The position numbers and the translations under genes are program-made. 64,000 nt of DNA from Paracoccus aestuarii (GTDB lineage: Bacteria > Pseudomonadota > Alphaproteobacteria > Rhodobacterales > Rhodobacteraceae): contig NZ_CP067169.1 in assembly GCF_028553885.1 (NCBI RefSeq), positions 2,336,001-2,400,000 on the forward strand, given 5' to 3'. The notes beneath the pieces were generated by a model. The model had not been told where the DNA came from. It made no database searches and was given only the letters and a program-made list of their open reading frames with translations. Within the stretch, counting starts at the first letter, position 1. Every line of letters begins with the position of its first letter. This document shows positions 25,474 to 34,383 of the stretch, piece by piece.

Positions 25474-26837
25474 CAGGTCGCTGAAATAGTCGCGCCGCCG
25501 GGATGTTTTCCTCTTCAGGCCTTCAGGAGCTTGGCGCCTTGCGGCTGTTTCAGCGGACGAGCGGCGTTCTGCCGGCTCCCATGGCCAGGCGGCAAGCAGC
25601 CTCGGGAGCCGGGCGCGATTGTTGGCGGCCATGGTGAGGATGAAGCGGGATCGCACCTTCTCGAGGCCGCGATAGACGGTCTGGGCCATGCCGCCGACGG
25701 TCTTGGCCCAGCCGAAAGCCTCTTCGATGCGTTTGCGATGACGCTGGGATTTGGCGTAGCCGTCGTGTCGGGTGGTTCGCCCGTCTATCGCCGAATATCG
25801 TGATCTCTGCGCGACATGGGGCGTGACGCATGCCTCGCGCAGGTTGGCGACAAAGCCCCGCGGCATCGAAGCCGCGGTCAGCACCCAGCGTCAGCCTCCG
25901 GGTCGAACCCGGGGAGTGGCGGTGGATCATGTCGAGCGCCGCGCGCCGTTCGGCTCGGCCATCGGCACGGGTAAGATCGCCCTGCACGATGAGGCCCGAC
26001 CGGTTCTCCATCAGCGCATGCCCGATGAAGCACAGCGTTGCCCCGGTGCCGGGAGACTTCCTGTAGAGGCGCGCATCCGGATCGGTGATCGAGCCATGGG
26101 TAGCATTCGTCCGCCTCTGGCCCCGGAAATCGACCTCGGCATTGCGGCTGTGGCGTTGGTTGCGGGGCATCGGATCGGTCTTGGCTGCTACGGTCAAGGC
26201 GGATGGATCGGTGGCGGGGATCCCGAGTCCGGGAGGATCGCCAGCTTCGTCATCCGGCGGGGTCTCGCTCGTCCGCGGCTGGACGCTCTTCATCGAGGCC
26301 CAGGCCTTCACCAGCGTGCCGTCGACCGAGAAGTGGTCGTCAGACAGCAGCGGCGCCACCAGGCGGTGCGCCAGGATCGCGGCCATGATCTTGCGCGACA
26401 TCTCGGTGCTCAGCAGCCGGTCGCGGTTCTTGGTGAAGACGGTCGGCACCCACACGGGATCATCAATGCCGAGGCCGACAAACCAGCGGAACAGCAGATT
26501 GTAGTTCATCTGCTCCATCAGCTGGCGCTCGGACCGGACCGAATAGAGGAGTTGCAGCAGGCTCGCCCGGATCAGCCGCTCCGGTGGGATCGAGGGGCGA
26601 CCAAAGTCGGTGTAGAGCTCATCGAACGCGGCATCCAGGCTGGCCAGCGCCTCGTTCACCACCTGCCGGATCGGCCGCAGCGGGTGGCCCGCGGGGATGC
26701 GGGCCTCAAGGTCGACATAGTTGAACAGCGATCCGCTCGCCTCGTCCGTCCCGCGCATCTTTATCGCCCCCATCGACCTGCGCAGGGTGAATCATGTTCC
26801 GCGCGGCAGGTCGAGGGCTGACTTTTTCAGCGACCTG
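25474..26837 (-). mobile_element. IS1182-type insertion sequence with terminal inverted repeats
   Basis: The ends CAGGTCGCTGAAATAGTC (25474-25491) and, inverted, CAGGTCGCTGAAAAAGTC (26820-26837) match at 17 of 18 bases. The four bases outside are CTAG on the left and TTAG on the right, close to the CTAG target sequence used by this family. Length 1,364 bp. The single transposase gene is frameshifted, so this copy is probably dead. A similar terminal sequence recurs alone at 51185-51221. Confidence 0.8.
25475..26773 (-). pseudogene. IS1182-type transposase with a single-base frameshift
   Basis: From ATG 26773 the product starts MGAIKMRGTDEASGSLFNYV, then DLEARIPAGHPLRPIRQVV, and reaches LTLGADRGFDAA, the middle DDE motif. 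It then leaves the family frame near 25860 in a GGGG run; the expected continuation (FVANLREACVTPHVAQRSRY, then RIEEAFGWAKTVGGMAQTVY with the Glu) is intact in the neighbouring frame. One extra G accounts for this. The C-terminal frame runs out through the left inverted repeat (DYFSDLL) and stops at 25363. Confidence 0.85.
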
Positions 26838-26917
26838 TTAGCCCCTCATCGCAACAATCGTCACGGGTGAGATGGATGCTAATCGAGCCACGGTTCGATC
26901 CGGCAATAATAAGCATA

Positions 26918-26960
26918 TTGACCACAATGAAGGAGTGAGATAATTATTGTCCGACACTAA
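26918..26960 (+). promoter_or_regulatory. Promoter and GntR-type operator of the catabolic operon
   Basis: TTGACC (26918-26923) can serve as -35, with GATAAT (26939-26944) at a short 15-base spacer or the adjacent AT-rich bases as -10. The 17-bp palindrome TTATTGTCCGACACTAA (26944-26960) overlaps or follows the -10 and ends 17 bases before the start codon. Its core GT-N3-AC matches the pattern of FadR/FCD-type GntR operators. The same palindrome stands at 44256-44272. Confidence 0.65.
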
Positions 26961-26977
26961 ATACGTAAGGAAGCGAG

Positions 26978-28057
26978 TTGACACCTTCGCAACAGAGCGC
27001 ATTCCGGACCTCCGTAGCCGGGCTTGACCTGCCGAATCTGGACGCCTACCTGTCCCCGCGCGGCCTGAAGCTCGACCCCGGCCGTGTTCCGGAACGATTT
27101 TCCTCTGGGTTTGGAAATATGAACTTCCTGATCTCGGCAGGCGGGCAACTCTTTGTTCTTCGGAGGCCTCCGGAGGGGCCGATCCCTCCCGGCGCCAATG
27201 ATATGGCGCGTGAATTCAGGATCCTTTCCCATCTTCATCCCGTTTTCCCGCTGGTCCCCCGGGCGCATCTCTTCTGCAGCGATCCGCAAGTGATCGGAGC
27301 CCCTTTTCAACTGATGGAATATCGGCCGGGGCTGGTCGTCGGTGCCAAAATTACGTCGGACACTATTTCCAATTGGAACAGACCGGAACCGATCGGCCAG
27401 CATCTTGGCGGCGAGGTCATACGGGTGCTGAACAGCCTGCATCAGGTCGATGTGCGGGCCTGCGGTCTTGAAGATCTTGGTCGGCCGGCAGGCTTTCTGA
27501 CCCGCACCCTGCGGGGATGGAGCAAACGGGCCGCGCTGAGCTGGAAGGACAGCCCGAACACCCTTCTGCCGGCACTGCTCGACTGGTTGCAGACGAACCT
27601 GCCGCCCGAGACCGACGGTGCCACACTGATTCACAACGACTTCAAGCTGGACAACATAATTCTTGACCCCGCAACGCTACGCCCGCGCACCCTGATAGAC
27701 TGGGATATGGGAACGCTCGGAGATCCGCTCTACGATCTTGCGGTATTGCTGAGCTATTGGCCGGAAAGCGGCGATCCAGCGGTCATGCATGCCCTGCGCC
27801 AGATGCCGACCGCCGGGCATGGCTTTGCCAGCCGCGCCGAAGCCGCCGACCTGTACGTCGCGCTGAGCGGGCGCGACCTTGGCAATTTCGTCTTCTTCCG
27901 CGTGCTTGCGACGCTGCGCATCGCCGTAGTCTTCCAGCAACTCTATCAGCGCAACTGCCTCACGGAAAACAAGGATCCGCGCGCCGCCGGTTTCAACCAG
28001 CTCGCCCTCGACCTGCTTGCCTTCGGAATGCAGATCGCGCGCGGCCGGTATTTTTGA
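26978..28057 (+). CDS. Phosphotransferase family protein (ACAD10/11-kinase or LvaA-like)
   Basis: 359 residues with an aminoglycoside-phosphotransferase/kinase fold. The catalytic loop is HNDFKLDNIILD (near residue 215), followed by LIDWDMGTLGDPLYDLAVLL carrying the metal-binding Asp. An N-terminal lobe has FSSGFGNMNFLI and FVLRRPPEGPIPPGANDM. Relatives in ACAD10/11 and in the levulinate pathway phosphorylate the 4-hydroxyl of 4-hydroxyacyl-CoA. I use a TTG start at 26978 because AAGGAAG lies just upstream and no better ATG fits. It is the first gene of a four-gene operon with an acyl-CoA dehydrogenase directly after it. Confidence 0.88.
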   Translation: MTPSQQSAFRTSVAGLDLPNLDAYLSPRGLKLDPGRVPERFSSGFGNMNFLISAGGQLFVLRRPPEGPIPPGANDMAREFRILSHLHPVFPLVPRAHLFCSDPQVIGAPFQLMEYRPGLVVGAKITSDTISNWNRPEPIGQHLGGEVIRVLNSLHQVDVRACGLEDLGRPAGFLTRTLRGWSKRAALSWKDSPNTLLPALLDWLQTNLPPETDGATLIHNDFKLDNIILDPATLRPRTLIDWDMGTLGDPLYDLAVLLSYWPESGDPAVMHALRQMPTAGHGFASRAEAADLYVALSGRDLGNFVFFRVLATLRIAVVFQQLYQRNCLTENKDPRAAGFNQLALDLLAFGMQIARGRYF

Positions 28058-28074
28058 AAAGGACAACCCAAGCC

Positions 28075-29250
28075 ATGATCTCCTTTGATCTGACCCCCGC
28101 CCAGGAAGAACTGAAGCGCCGCGTTGAAGGCTTCACGATGGATATCGTAGCGCCTTACGAGAAAGATCCCCGCAATACGCCACACGGCCCGACAGATGAG
28201 CTCAGGATCGAATTGAACAGGCTGGCCCGCGAGGCTGGTCTTTTTGCGCCGCACCTGCCGCGGCGGTGGGGGGGCATGGGCTTCGACCATGTCACCACGG
28301 CCATCGTCTTCGAGGCGGCGGGGCTGTCGCCGCTCGGTCCCATTGCGATGCATTGCGCCGCGCCCGATGAGGGCAACATGAATCTGCTCGACAAGGTCGC
28401 GACGGAAGAACAGAAGGAACGCTGGCTGAAACCCTTTGCCGCCGGCCGGATCCGCTCGTGCTTTTCGATGACGGAACCCTGGGGCGCGGGGGCCGATCCT
28501 TCCAAGATGAAGACCAGCGCCGTCTATGATGGCGATGACCTGGTGGTGCACGGCGTCAAATGGTTGATCACCGGGGCGCGGGGCGCGGGCTTCACCATCA
28601 TCTTCTGCCATGTCGAAGCCTCGGAAGGCAGGCCCGGCGGCCCGACCATGCTGATCTCGGATATGGACGCGCCCGGCATCGAGCTTACGCGTGAGCTGGA
28701 TACGCTGGACAGCTCGTTCACGAATGGCCATTGGGAGGTCACTTTCGCAGGTCTCCGTGTGCCCATCGGGAATGTGCTGGGCCAGATCGGCGAGGGCTTC
28801 CGCTATGTCCAGGTGCGGCTGGCGCCGGCGAGACTGACCCATTGCATGCGCTGGCTGGGCGGGGCCGTGCGCGCGCATCGCATTGCACTCGACTATGCAC
28901 GCCGCCGCGAAGCCTTTGGCCGCCCCATTGGACAACATGGCGAAATCGGCGCCATGCTCGCCGATAATGAACTGGAGCTGCAACAATGCCGCCTGATGAT
29001 CTGGTGGGCGGCCAAGCTTCTCGACAAGGGGGACCATGCCCGCCATGAAAGCTCCATGGTCAAGACCATGGTATCGGAGGCCCTATACCGGGTTGCTGAC
29101 CGCTGCGTCCAGATCCTTGGCGGCATGGGCGTGACCTCGGACACGGTGGTTGCCCAGATCTTCCGCGAGACCCGTGCCTTCCGGCTGTATGATGGCCCCT
29201 CCGAGGTGCATAAATGGGCGATATCGCGCAAAATCCTGAAAAACAGCTAA
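28075..29250 (+). CDS. Acyl-CoA dehydrogenase family protein, ACAD10/11-like
   Basis: 391 residues. Three-domain ACAD fold: helical N-terminus (MISFDLTPAQEELKRRVEGF), a beta domain with SCFSMTEPWGAGADPSKMKT, and C-terminal helices with RREAFGRPIGQHGEIGAMLA. Near the end the sequence reads RLYDGPSEVHKWAISRKIL: Asp replaces the Glu that is the catalytic base in classical MCAD-type enzymes (EGT). This DGP-EVH form is what I expect in ACAD10/11-like proteins, which process 4-phosphoacyl-CoA in concert with a kinase. The kinase gene lies 17 nt upstream. No substrate is proved. Confidence 0.9.
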   Translation: MISFDLTPAQEELKRRVEGFTMDIVAPYEKDPRNTPHGPTDELRIELNRLAREAGLFAPHLPRRWGGMGFDHVTTAIVFEAAGLSPLGPIAMHCAAPDEGNMNLLDKVATEEQKERWLKPFAAGRIRSCFSMTEPWGAGADPSKMKTSAVYDGDDLVVHGVKWLITGARGAGFTIIFCHVEASEGRPGGPTMLISDMDAPGIELTRELDTLDSSFTNGHWEVTFAGLRVPIGNVLGQIGEGFRYVQVRLAPARLTHCMRWLGGAVRAHRIALDYARRREAFGRPIGQHGEIGAMLADNELELQQCRLMIWWAAKLLDKGDHARHESSMVKTMVSEALYRVADRCVQILGGMGVTSDTVVAQIFRETRAFRLYDGPSEVHKWAISRKILKNS

Positions 29251-29273
29251 GATTTGCAGGGGAGGAGACAGCC

Positions 29274-30887
29274 ATGGAACGCGTTGAGATGGTCACATAC
29301 GAGGCCGCCCGCGACAACTTCGCCTGGAAAATTCCCGAGGATTTCAACTATGGCAGGGACGTGGTCGATGCCTGGGCCGAGGATCCCGCGCGAATGGCGC
29401 TGATCTGGGTGAACGGCGCGGGCGAGGAACGCCGCTTCACCTATGCCGATATACGCGACCTGACCAATCGCCTTGCCAATTACCTGACCGCGAAGGGGGT
29501 GAAGAAAGGCGACCGGGTGCTAATCATGCTGCCCCGCGTGCCGGAATGGCAGATCGCGATGATCGGCTGCAACAAGATCGGCGCGGTCCCCATCCCCTGC
29601 GTCACCATGCTGACCGCGAAGGATATCGGTTATCGCCTGGAGCATTCCGGTGCGGTGGCCGCGGTCACCACCCGCCACGAGGTCGGCAAATTCCCGACGG
29701 ATCTTCCGGTCAGGCTTTCGGTGGGCGAGGTCGAGGGCTGGGACAGTTTCGAGGCCGAAATGGCGCGGCACAGCCCTGATTACACCGCGGCCGGCATGGC
29801 GGCGGACGATCCGGCGATCATGTTCTACACCTCCGGCTCGACCGGGATGCCCAAGGGGGTGCTTCACGGCAGCCGCGCGCTTTTCGCATGGCGGGTCTCG
29901 GCCTGGTACTGGCTATCGCTGACCGAGACGGATGTGATGTGGTGCACCGCCGATACCGGCTGGTCGAAAGCCGGCACCTCGATCCTTTATGGCCCCTGGA
30001 GCTGCGGGGCGACGGTCCTGTTCTACGACGGGCCGTTCGACCCGGAAACCCGTCTTGACCTGCTGGAGAAACACCGCGTCACCGTCTATTGCGCCGCCGC
30101 GACCGAGATCCGCCAGCTGGTGCAGCTCGATACCGCGGGGCGCGACCTTTCCGCACTGCGCCTTTCCGTCTCGGCGGGGGAAACGGTGAACCCCGAGATC
30201 GTGCGCGCATGGTCGGCGATGTCCGGCGCGCCCTTGCTCGATGGCTATGGCCAGACCGAGACGTTGATGACGGTGCTGAACTATGCCCCCCTGCCGGTGA
30301 AGCCCGGCTCGATGGGGAAGGCGCTGCCAGGCACCGAAGCCGCGATCCTGTCCGAAGCGGGCGAACGAGCCGCAGCGGGCGAGCCGGGCCAGCTTGCCAT
30401 TCGCTGCCCTCATCCGCAGATCATGCTGGGCTACTGGAACAACCCGGCCAAAACGGCCGAGTGTTACCTGCGGGCTGCCGATGGCACGAACTGGTTTCTC
30501 ACTGGCGATACGGCGTCGATGGACGAGGACGGCTATCTGTTCTTTGCCGGGCGCGATGATGACGTCATCAATTCCTCGGGCTACCGGATCGGTCCGATGG
30601 AGGTGGAGAATGCCCTGATGGAACATCCGGCGGTGCTGGAATGTGCCGCCGTCGCCAGCCCGGATGAGACGCGGGGCGAGGTGGTCAAGGCTTTCGTCAT
30701 CCTCAAGCCCGGGATCATCCCCAGCAAGGCATTGGCCAAAGAGCTTCAGGATTTCTCCAAGGCCCTGACCGCTCCTTATAAATATCCACGCCGGATCGCC
30801 TTTGTTCAGGACCTGCCGAAAACCAATACCGGAAAGATCCAGCGCCGGGTGCTGAAGCTGCGCGAATTCGCCGCCGCAAGCACCTGA
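29274..30887 (+). CDS. AMP-dependent acyl-CoA ligase
   Basis: 537 residues, cytoplasmic; activates a carboxylic acid to its CoA thioester using ATP. The P-loop-like motif is MFYTSGSTGMPKGVLHGSRA, the A5 motif LLDGYGQTETLM, the A7 motif FLTGDTASMDEDGYLFFAGR, and the C-terminal Lys motif is KTNTGKIQRRVLK. It resembles medium-chain/acyl-CoA synthetases of the acsM group. GGGGAGGAG lies before ATG 29274, which follows the dehydrogenase gene by 23 nt. It probably performs the entry step of the pathway. Confidence 0.92.
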   Translation: MERVEMVTYEAARDNFAWKIPEDFNYGRDVVDAWAEDPARMALIWVNGAGEERRFTYADIRDLTNRLANYLTAKGVKKGDRVLIMLPRVPEWQIAMIGCNKIGAVPIPCVTMLTAKDIGYRLEHSGAVAAVTTRHEVGKFPTDLPVRLSVGEVEGWDSFEAEMARHSPDYTAAGMAADDPAIMFYTSGSTGMPKGVLHGSRALFAWRVSAWYWLSLTETDVMWCTADTGWSKAGTSILYGPWSCGATVLFYDGPFDPETRLDLLEKHRVTVYCAAATEIRQLVQLDTAGRDLSALRLSVSAGETVNPEIVRAWSAMSGAPLLDGYGQTETLMTVLNYAPLPVKPGSMGKALPGTEAAILSEAGERAAAGEPGQLAIRCPHPQIMLGYWNNPAKTAECYLRAADGTNWFLTGDTASMDEDGYLFFAGRDDDVINSSGYRIGPMEVENALMEHPAVLECAAVASPDETRGEVVKAFVILKPGIIPSKALAKELQDFSKALTAPYKYPRRIAFVQDLPKTNTGKIQRRVLKLREFAAAST

Positions 30888-30898
30888 TCGAGGCAGAG

Positions 30899-31579
30899 AT
30901 GCAAGATAGCGAAATCATTCTCGATGCGATCACCTCGCGCCGCGCGATACGGGGGTTCCGCCCCACGGATGTCGCGCCCGAAACCATCAGGCGGATCCTT
31001 GCGGCGGCGGGCCGCGCGCCCAGTGGATCGAATATCCAGCCCTGGTTCGTCGATGTGGTGACGGATCTCGCCCTCGCGCGACTGACCTCGCATATCACGG
31101 CCTTGTTCGACGCCGGCGAGCGCGGAACGAAAAGCTATCCCTATTATCCCGACACCTGGCGCGAACCCTATCTGGGACGGCGGCGCAAGCTGGGCTGGGA
31201 TCTGTATGGCATGCTGGGCATCAAGCGGCATGAGAAGGAAAAACTGGCGGCGCAGCACCGCCGCAATTTCCTGTTCTTCGATGCGCCGGTCGGGCTGATC
31301 CTGTCGATCGAGCGCGACATGGGGATCGGCAGCTGGCTCGATTCAGGCATGTTCGCGCAGAATATCATGATCGCGGCGCGGGCCTTCGGTCTGCACACCT
31401 GCCCGATCCAGGCCCTCGCCGCTTGGGAGCCGCAGATCATCGAGGAACTGGGGCTGCCGGAAAACCGCAGGGTGGTCTGCGGCATGGCGCTTGGCGAGGC
31501 CGATCCCGACATGCCCGCCAACGCGCTGGAGACAGAACGCATGGCGCTGGAGGATTTCGCCCGCTTCCACGACAAATAG
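30899..31579 (+). CDS. Nitroreductase family flavoprotein
   Basis: 226 residues. The FMN-binding N-terminal arm reads TSRRAIRGFRPTDVAPETIR, then RILAAAGRAPSGSNIQPW. The C-terminal block NIMIAARAFGLHTCPIQALA, then IEELGLPENRRVVCGMALGE is the usual end of the fold. These NAD(P)H-dependent enzymes reduce nitro groups, quinones or enones. It is the last gene of the plus-strand operon (12 nt after the ligase). In this pathway it might reduce an enoyl or keto intermediate, but nothing in the sequence decides that. Confidence 0.88.
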   Translation: MQDSEIILDAITSRRAIRGFRPTDVAPETIRRILAAAGRAPSGSNIQPWFVDVVTDLALARLTSHITALFDAGERGTKSYPYYPDTWREPYLGRRRKLGWDLYGMLGIKRHEKEKLAAQHRRNFLFFDAPVGLILSIERDMGIGSWLDSGMFAQNIMIAARAFGLHTCPIQALAAWEPQIIEELGLPENRRVVCGMALGEADPDMPANALETERMALEDFARFHDK

Positions 31580-31593
31580 GCAGGAGGGCGCGG

Positions 31594-32718
31594 TCAAGTA
31601 TCCCCGAACCCTTCGCCATCATGCTGGCCGACCTGCGGCGCCGGGGAAAGCGCGACATTGTCATAGGCCGAGAACTTCACCGGCTGGCGCAGAACGCTCT
31701 GCTGCGCCCCGTCCTGACGGGTCAGTTTCCCGAAAAGGCCGCGCGCGGCAAGATGCGGATCATCCACCAGCCCCTCGCGGGTCAAGGCCGGTCCCCACAT
31801 CTGCCCGGAAGCTTCGAAAACCTCCTCCCAGTGGCTGAAGGGTTTCTCGCGGATTTTCGCGCCGATCTGCGCCACCATTTCATCGTGCCGCGCAACCCGC
31901 TCGGCCCGCTTCAGCCCGATCCCCGCTGTCACCCCGGTATCCCTGCAAAGCATATCCCAATAGGCATCCTCATGCGCGATCGAGGTGGTCAGCCAGCGCC
32001 CGTCAGCGGTTTCATAGAGCCCATAGCCCGGATCCGCCTGCGGGACCGCGCCCTGATCCGTGCGATCCGTGCCGATAAAGGGCAACTGCAACGACATGAC
32101 CGCATCGCTCATCGCGATGTCGATATGGCTGCCTTCGCCACTGCTCTGACGGCCATGCAGTGCCGCAAGCACCCCGATCACCGCGTAAAGCCCCGCTGTG
32201 GCATCCCCAAGCAGCAACGCGGGAGGCCGGCCCTGGACATCTCCCCGGATACGTTCGTCCAGCGCCCCCCCGAGGCCGCTGAAGCTCAGGTCATGGGCGG
32301 GGCGCATCCGGTAGGGCCCCGTCTGTCCGAAACCCGAGATCGAGGCATAGATCAGCCGGGGATTGATCGCCGCCAGCGCCTCATATCCAAGGCCCAGCTT
32401 CGCCAGCTTGCCCGGCCGGAAGCCCTCAAGGAAAACATCGGCCTCGCGGATCAGGTCCAGCAAGGCCTCTTTCTGTTCCGGCACCCGCGCATCCACCGCC
32501 ACCGAGCGCTTGTTGCGGTTCAGGCTTTCATAGAAACTTGCCAGAAACCGCGAGGGATCGCCCGTTTCAGGACGCTCGACCTGAATGACATCGGCCCCCA
32601 TGTCCGAAAGGATCAAGGTGCAGAACGGGCCTGGATATTGCTCGGCCATGGAAACGACCTTGAGGCCCTTCAGGGCACCTGGCTTGAGATCGGCCGGATT
32701 CGGAAAAGAAACTGTCAT
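31594..32718 (-). CDS. CaiB/BaiF-family CoA-transferase
   Basis: 374 residues, class III CoA transferase. GLKVVSMAEQYPGPFCTLIL, then DMGADVIQVERPETGD is the N-terminal signature. The Asp that carries the acyl group lies in RPAHDLSFSGLGGAL (about residue 170). GDATAGLYAVIGVLAALHGR follows. It transfers CoA between carboxylic acids and would be a second way to activate the substrate, next to the ligase. It converges with the plus-strand nitroreductase gene (14 nt between stops) and ends a five-gene minus-strand operon. Confidence 0.92.
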   Translation of the reverse strand: MTVSFPNPADLKPGALKGLKVVSMAEQYPGPFCTLILSDMGADVIQVERPETGDPSRFLASFYESLNRNKRSVAVDARVPEQKEALLDLIREADVFLEGFRPGKLAKLGLGYEALAAINPRLIYASISGFGQTGPYRMRPAHDLSFSGLGGALDERIRGDVQGRPPALLLGDATAGLYAVIGVLAALHGRQSSGEGSHIDIAMSDAVMSLQLPFIGTDRTDQGAVPQADPGYGLYETADGRWLTTSIAHEDAYWDMLCRDTGVTAGIGLKRAERVARHDEMVAQIGAKIREKPFSHWEEVFEASGQMWGPALTREGLVDDPHLAARGLFGKLTRQDGAQQSVLRQPVKFSAYDNVALSPAPQVGQHDGEGFGDT

Positions 32719-32720
32719 GT

Positions 32721-33470
32721 TCAGATCGCCCAGCTTTGCGCATCATCGACGGTTACGGATTCGCCGTTCACGAAACGGCTTCGCGGATCGACAAGAAACA
32801 GCAGCGCCGAGTCGAGGTCCGAGGGTATTCCGGTTCGCGGCCGCGGCAACCGCCCCAGTTCCGCCCGGCCCTGATCGCTTTCCCAGAACGCTTCATTGAT
32901 CGAGGTCCTGATATAGCCCGGGCAAAGCGCATTGACGCGGATTCCGTGCTTTGCCCATTCCAGCGCGTGCCCCGCAGTCATATGGCGGATCGCGGCTTTC
33001 GACATCGTATACAGCGAGACGCCTTTCGCCACCCGGGTCGACAGCATGGAGGCGACATTGACGATAACGCCCTCGCGGCCCGCATCGATCCACCGCCCGG
33101 CACAAAGCTGCGACAGTCGCCAAGGCGCGCGCACATTCACCGCCATCGTCTGCTCGAACTGGTCGAGCGAGGCCTTGTGCGCGCGTGCTGGCAAGCTGAT
33201 ACCGGCATTGTTGACCAGGATATCGGGCGTGCCGAGTGCGGCATCGATCGCCGCAATCAGTTGATCCGGTGCCGCCGGATCCAGCGCGTCAAAGGAAAAA
33301 GCCCGGGCCTCGCCGCCCGAGCGGGCGATTTCCTCAACCAGTGCGGACAGCTTGTCCACGCGACGCGCCGCGACGGCGACCCTCGCCCCCTGCGCGGCAA
33401 GCACCCTGGCAAATTGCCACCCCAGACCGGACGATGCGCCTGTCACCAAAGCTGTTTTTCCCGAAAGCAT
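32721..33470 (-). CDS. Short-chain dehydrogenase/reductase
   Basis: About 249 residues. TALVTGASSGLGWQFARVLA (NAD(P)-binding), LVNNAGISLPARAH, catalytic Ser near NVASMLSTRVAKG, and YTMSKAAIRHM (Tyr-x3-Lys). I chose ATG 33470 because GGAGG lies six bases upstream; in-frame starts further up (33485 to 33509) run into the previous gene. Two nt separate it from the CoA-transferase gene. In the proposed pathway it could be the LvaD-like 4-oxoacyl-CoA reductase. That role is inference. Confidence 0.9.
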   Translation of the reverse strand: MLSGKTALVTGASSGLGWQFARVLAAQGARVAVAARRVDKLSALVEEIARSGGEARAFSFDALDPAAPDQLIAAIDAALGTPDILVNNAGISLPARAHKASLDQFEQTMAVNVRAPWRLSQLCAGRWIDAGREGVIVNVASMLSTRVAKGVSLYTMSKAAIRHMTAGHALEWAKHGIRVNALCPGYIRTSINEAFWESDQGRAELGRLPRPRTGIPSDLDSALLFLVDPRSRFVNGESVTVDDAQSWAI

Positions 33471-33495
33471 CACGGCCTCCTCCATTCCCATAGTC

Positions 33496-34383
33496 CTAAG
33501 CCGCCTCACCGAAAAATCGCTGCCGCATGGTGCTGCGCACGTCCGGCATGCCCGCCAGTTCGATGAAGCACCTCACCTCATGACGCAATGCCGGTTCAAT
33601 AGGCAGTTGCAGGCCGTGATAAAGCGTCTCGGCGATCAGCCTGCGTTCGGGCCGGTCTGCGGCGCCATCGCGTATCAACGCGGCGTTGAGCGCCGTGAAA
33701 TATTGTTCGAAATCGGCGGCGGCCCCGGGCGGGCGATAGCCACGCACCGCCCAGGGCTGCTTTGCCTCGCAGGTGCACCACAACCAGTCGCGCGCCGCAG
33801 CCTCCAACCCGTCGGCGGGGACCACTCCGCCGACCAGCCCCAGCGATAGGGCGGTCTGCGGGTCATGGCACCGGCCCTCCATGATATCCTCGGCAGCCTG
33901 TTTCCATGGCGCGATCCTGGCCATACGCTGAGTGCCGCCGAAGCCCGGCATCAGCCCCAGCCCGGCCTCGGGCAGGCCGATGCGAATTCTCGGATCATCG
34001 GCGACAAAGCGGGCATGAGCCGCCAGAGCCATTTCGAACCCGCCGCCAAGGCAATGGCCGTTCAGCGCCGCGACCACCGGCTTGCCGCATGTTTCCAGCC
34101 GGTAAAAGCTGGTCATGACCAGCGACATGATCTCCCACAGATCGGCTGCGGACATATCGAAGAAGCCGGACACCATGTTCAGGTCGGCCCCCGCATGGAA
34201 CGAGCCCTTGCCCGACGTGATCAGCACCCCGCGAATGGCATTGTCATCGCGGATCCGGGTGACGATTGCGGCGAATTCGGCAATCTCCGCCGCCGAGAAG
34301 ACATTGACCTTGCGTGCGGGATCATCCCAGCGCAGTTCGGCGATGCCCTCCGCATCGACCGAAACCGAAATTGCCTCGCTCAT
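33496..34383 (-). CDS. Enoyl-CoA hydratase/isomerase family protein
   Basis: 295 residues, crotonase fold. Oxyanion-hole residues are in SGKGSFHAGADLNMVSGFFD (near residue 60) and ALNGHCLGGGFEMALAAHAR (near residue 115). The catalytic Glu region LPEAGLGLMPGFGGTQRMAR is kept. The length is a little longer than the usual 260. It overlaps the thiolase stop by four bases. It would hydrate an enoyl-CoA for beta-oxidation. Confidence 0.93.
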   Translation of the reverse strand: MSEAISVSVDAEGIAELRWDDPARKVNVFSAAEIAEFAAIVTRIRDDNAIRGVLITSGKGSFHAGADLNMVSGFFDMSAADLWEIMSLVMTSFYRLETCGKPVVAALNGHCLGGGFEMALAAHARFVADDPRIRIGLPEAGLGLMPGFGGTQRMARIAPWKQAAEDIMEGRCHDPQTALSLGLVGGVVPADGLEAAARDWLWCTCEAKQPWAVRGYRPPGAAADFEQYFTALNAALIRDGAADRPERRLIAETLYHGLQLPIEPALRHEVRCFIELAGMPDVRSTMRQRFFGEAA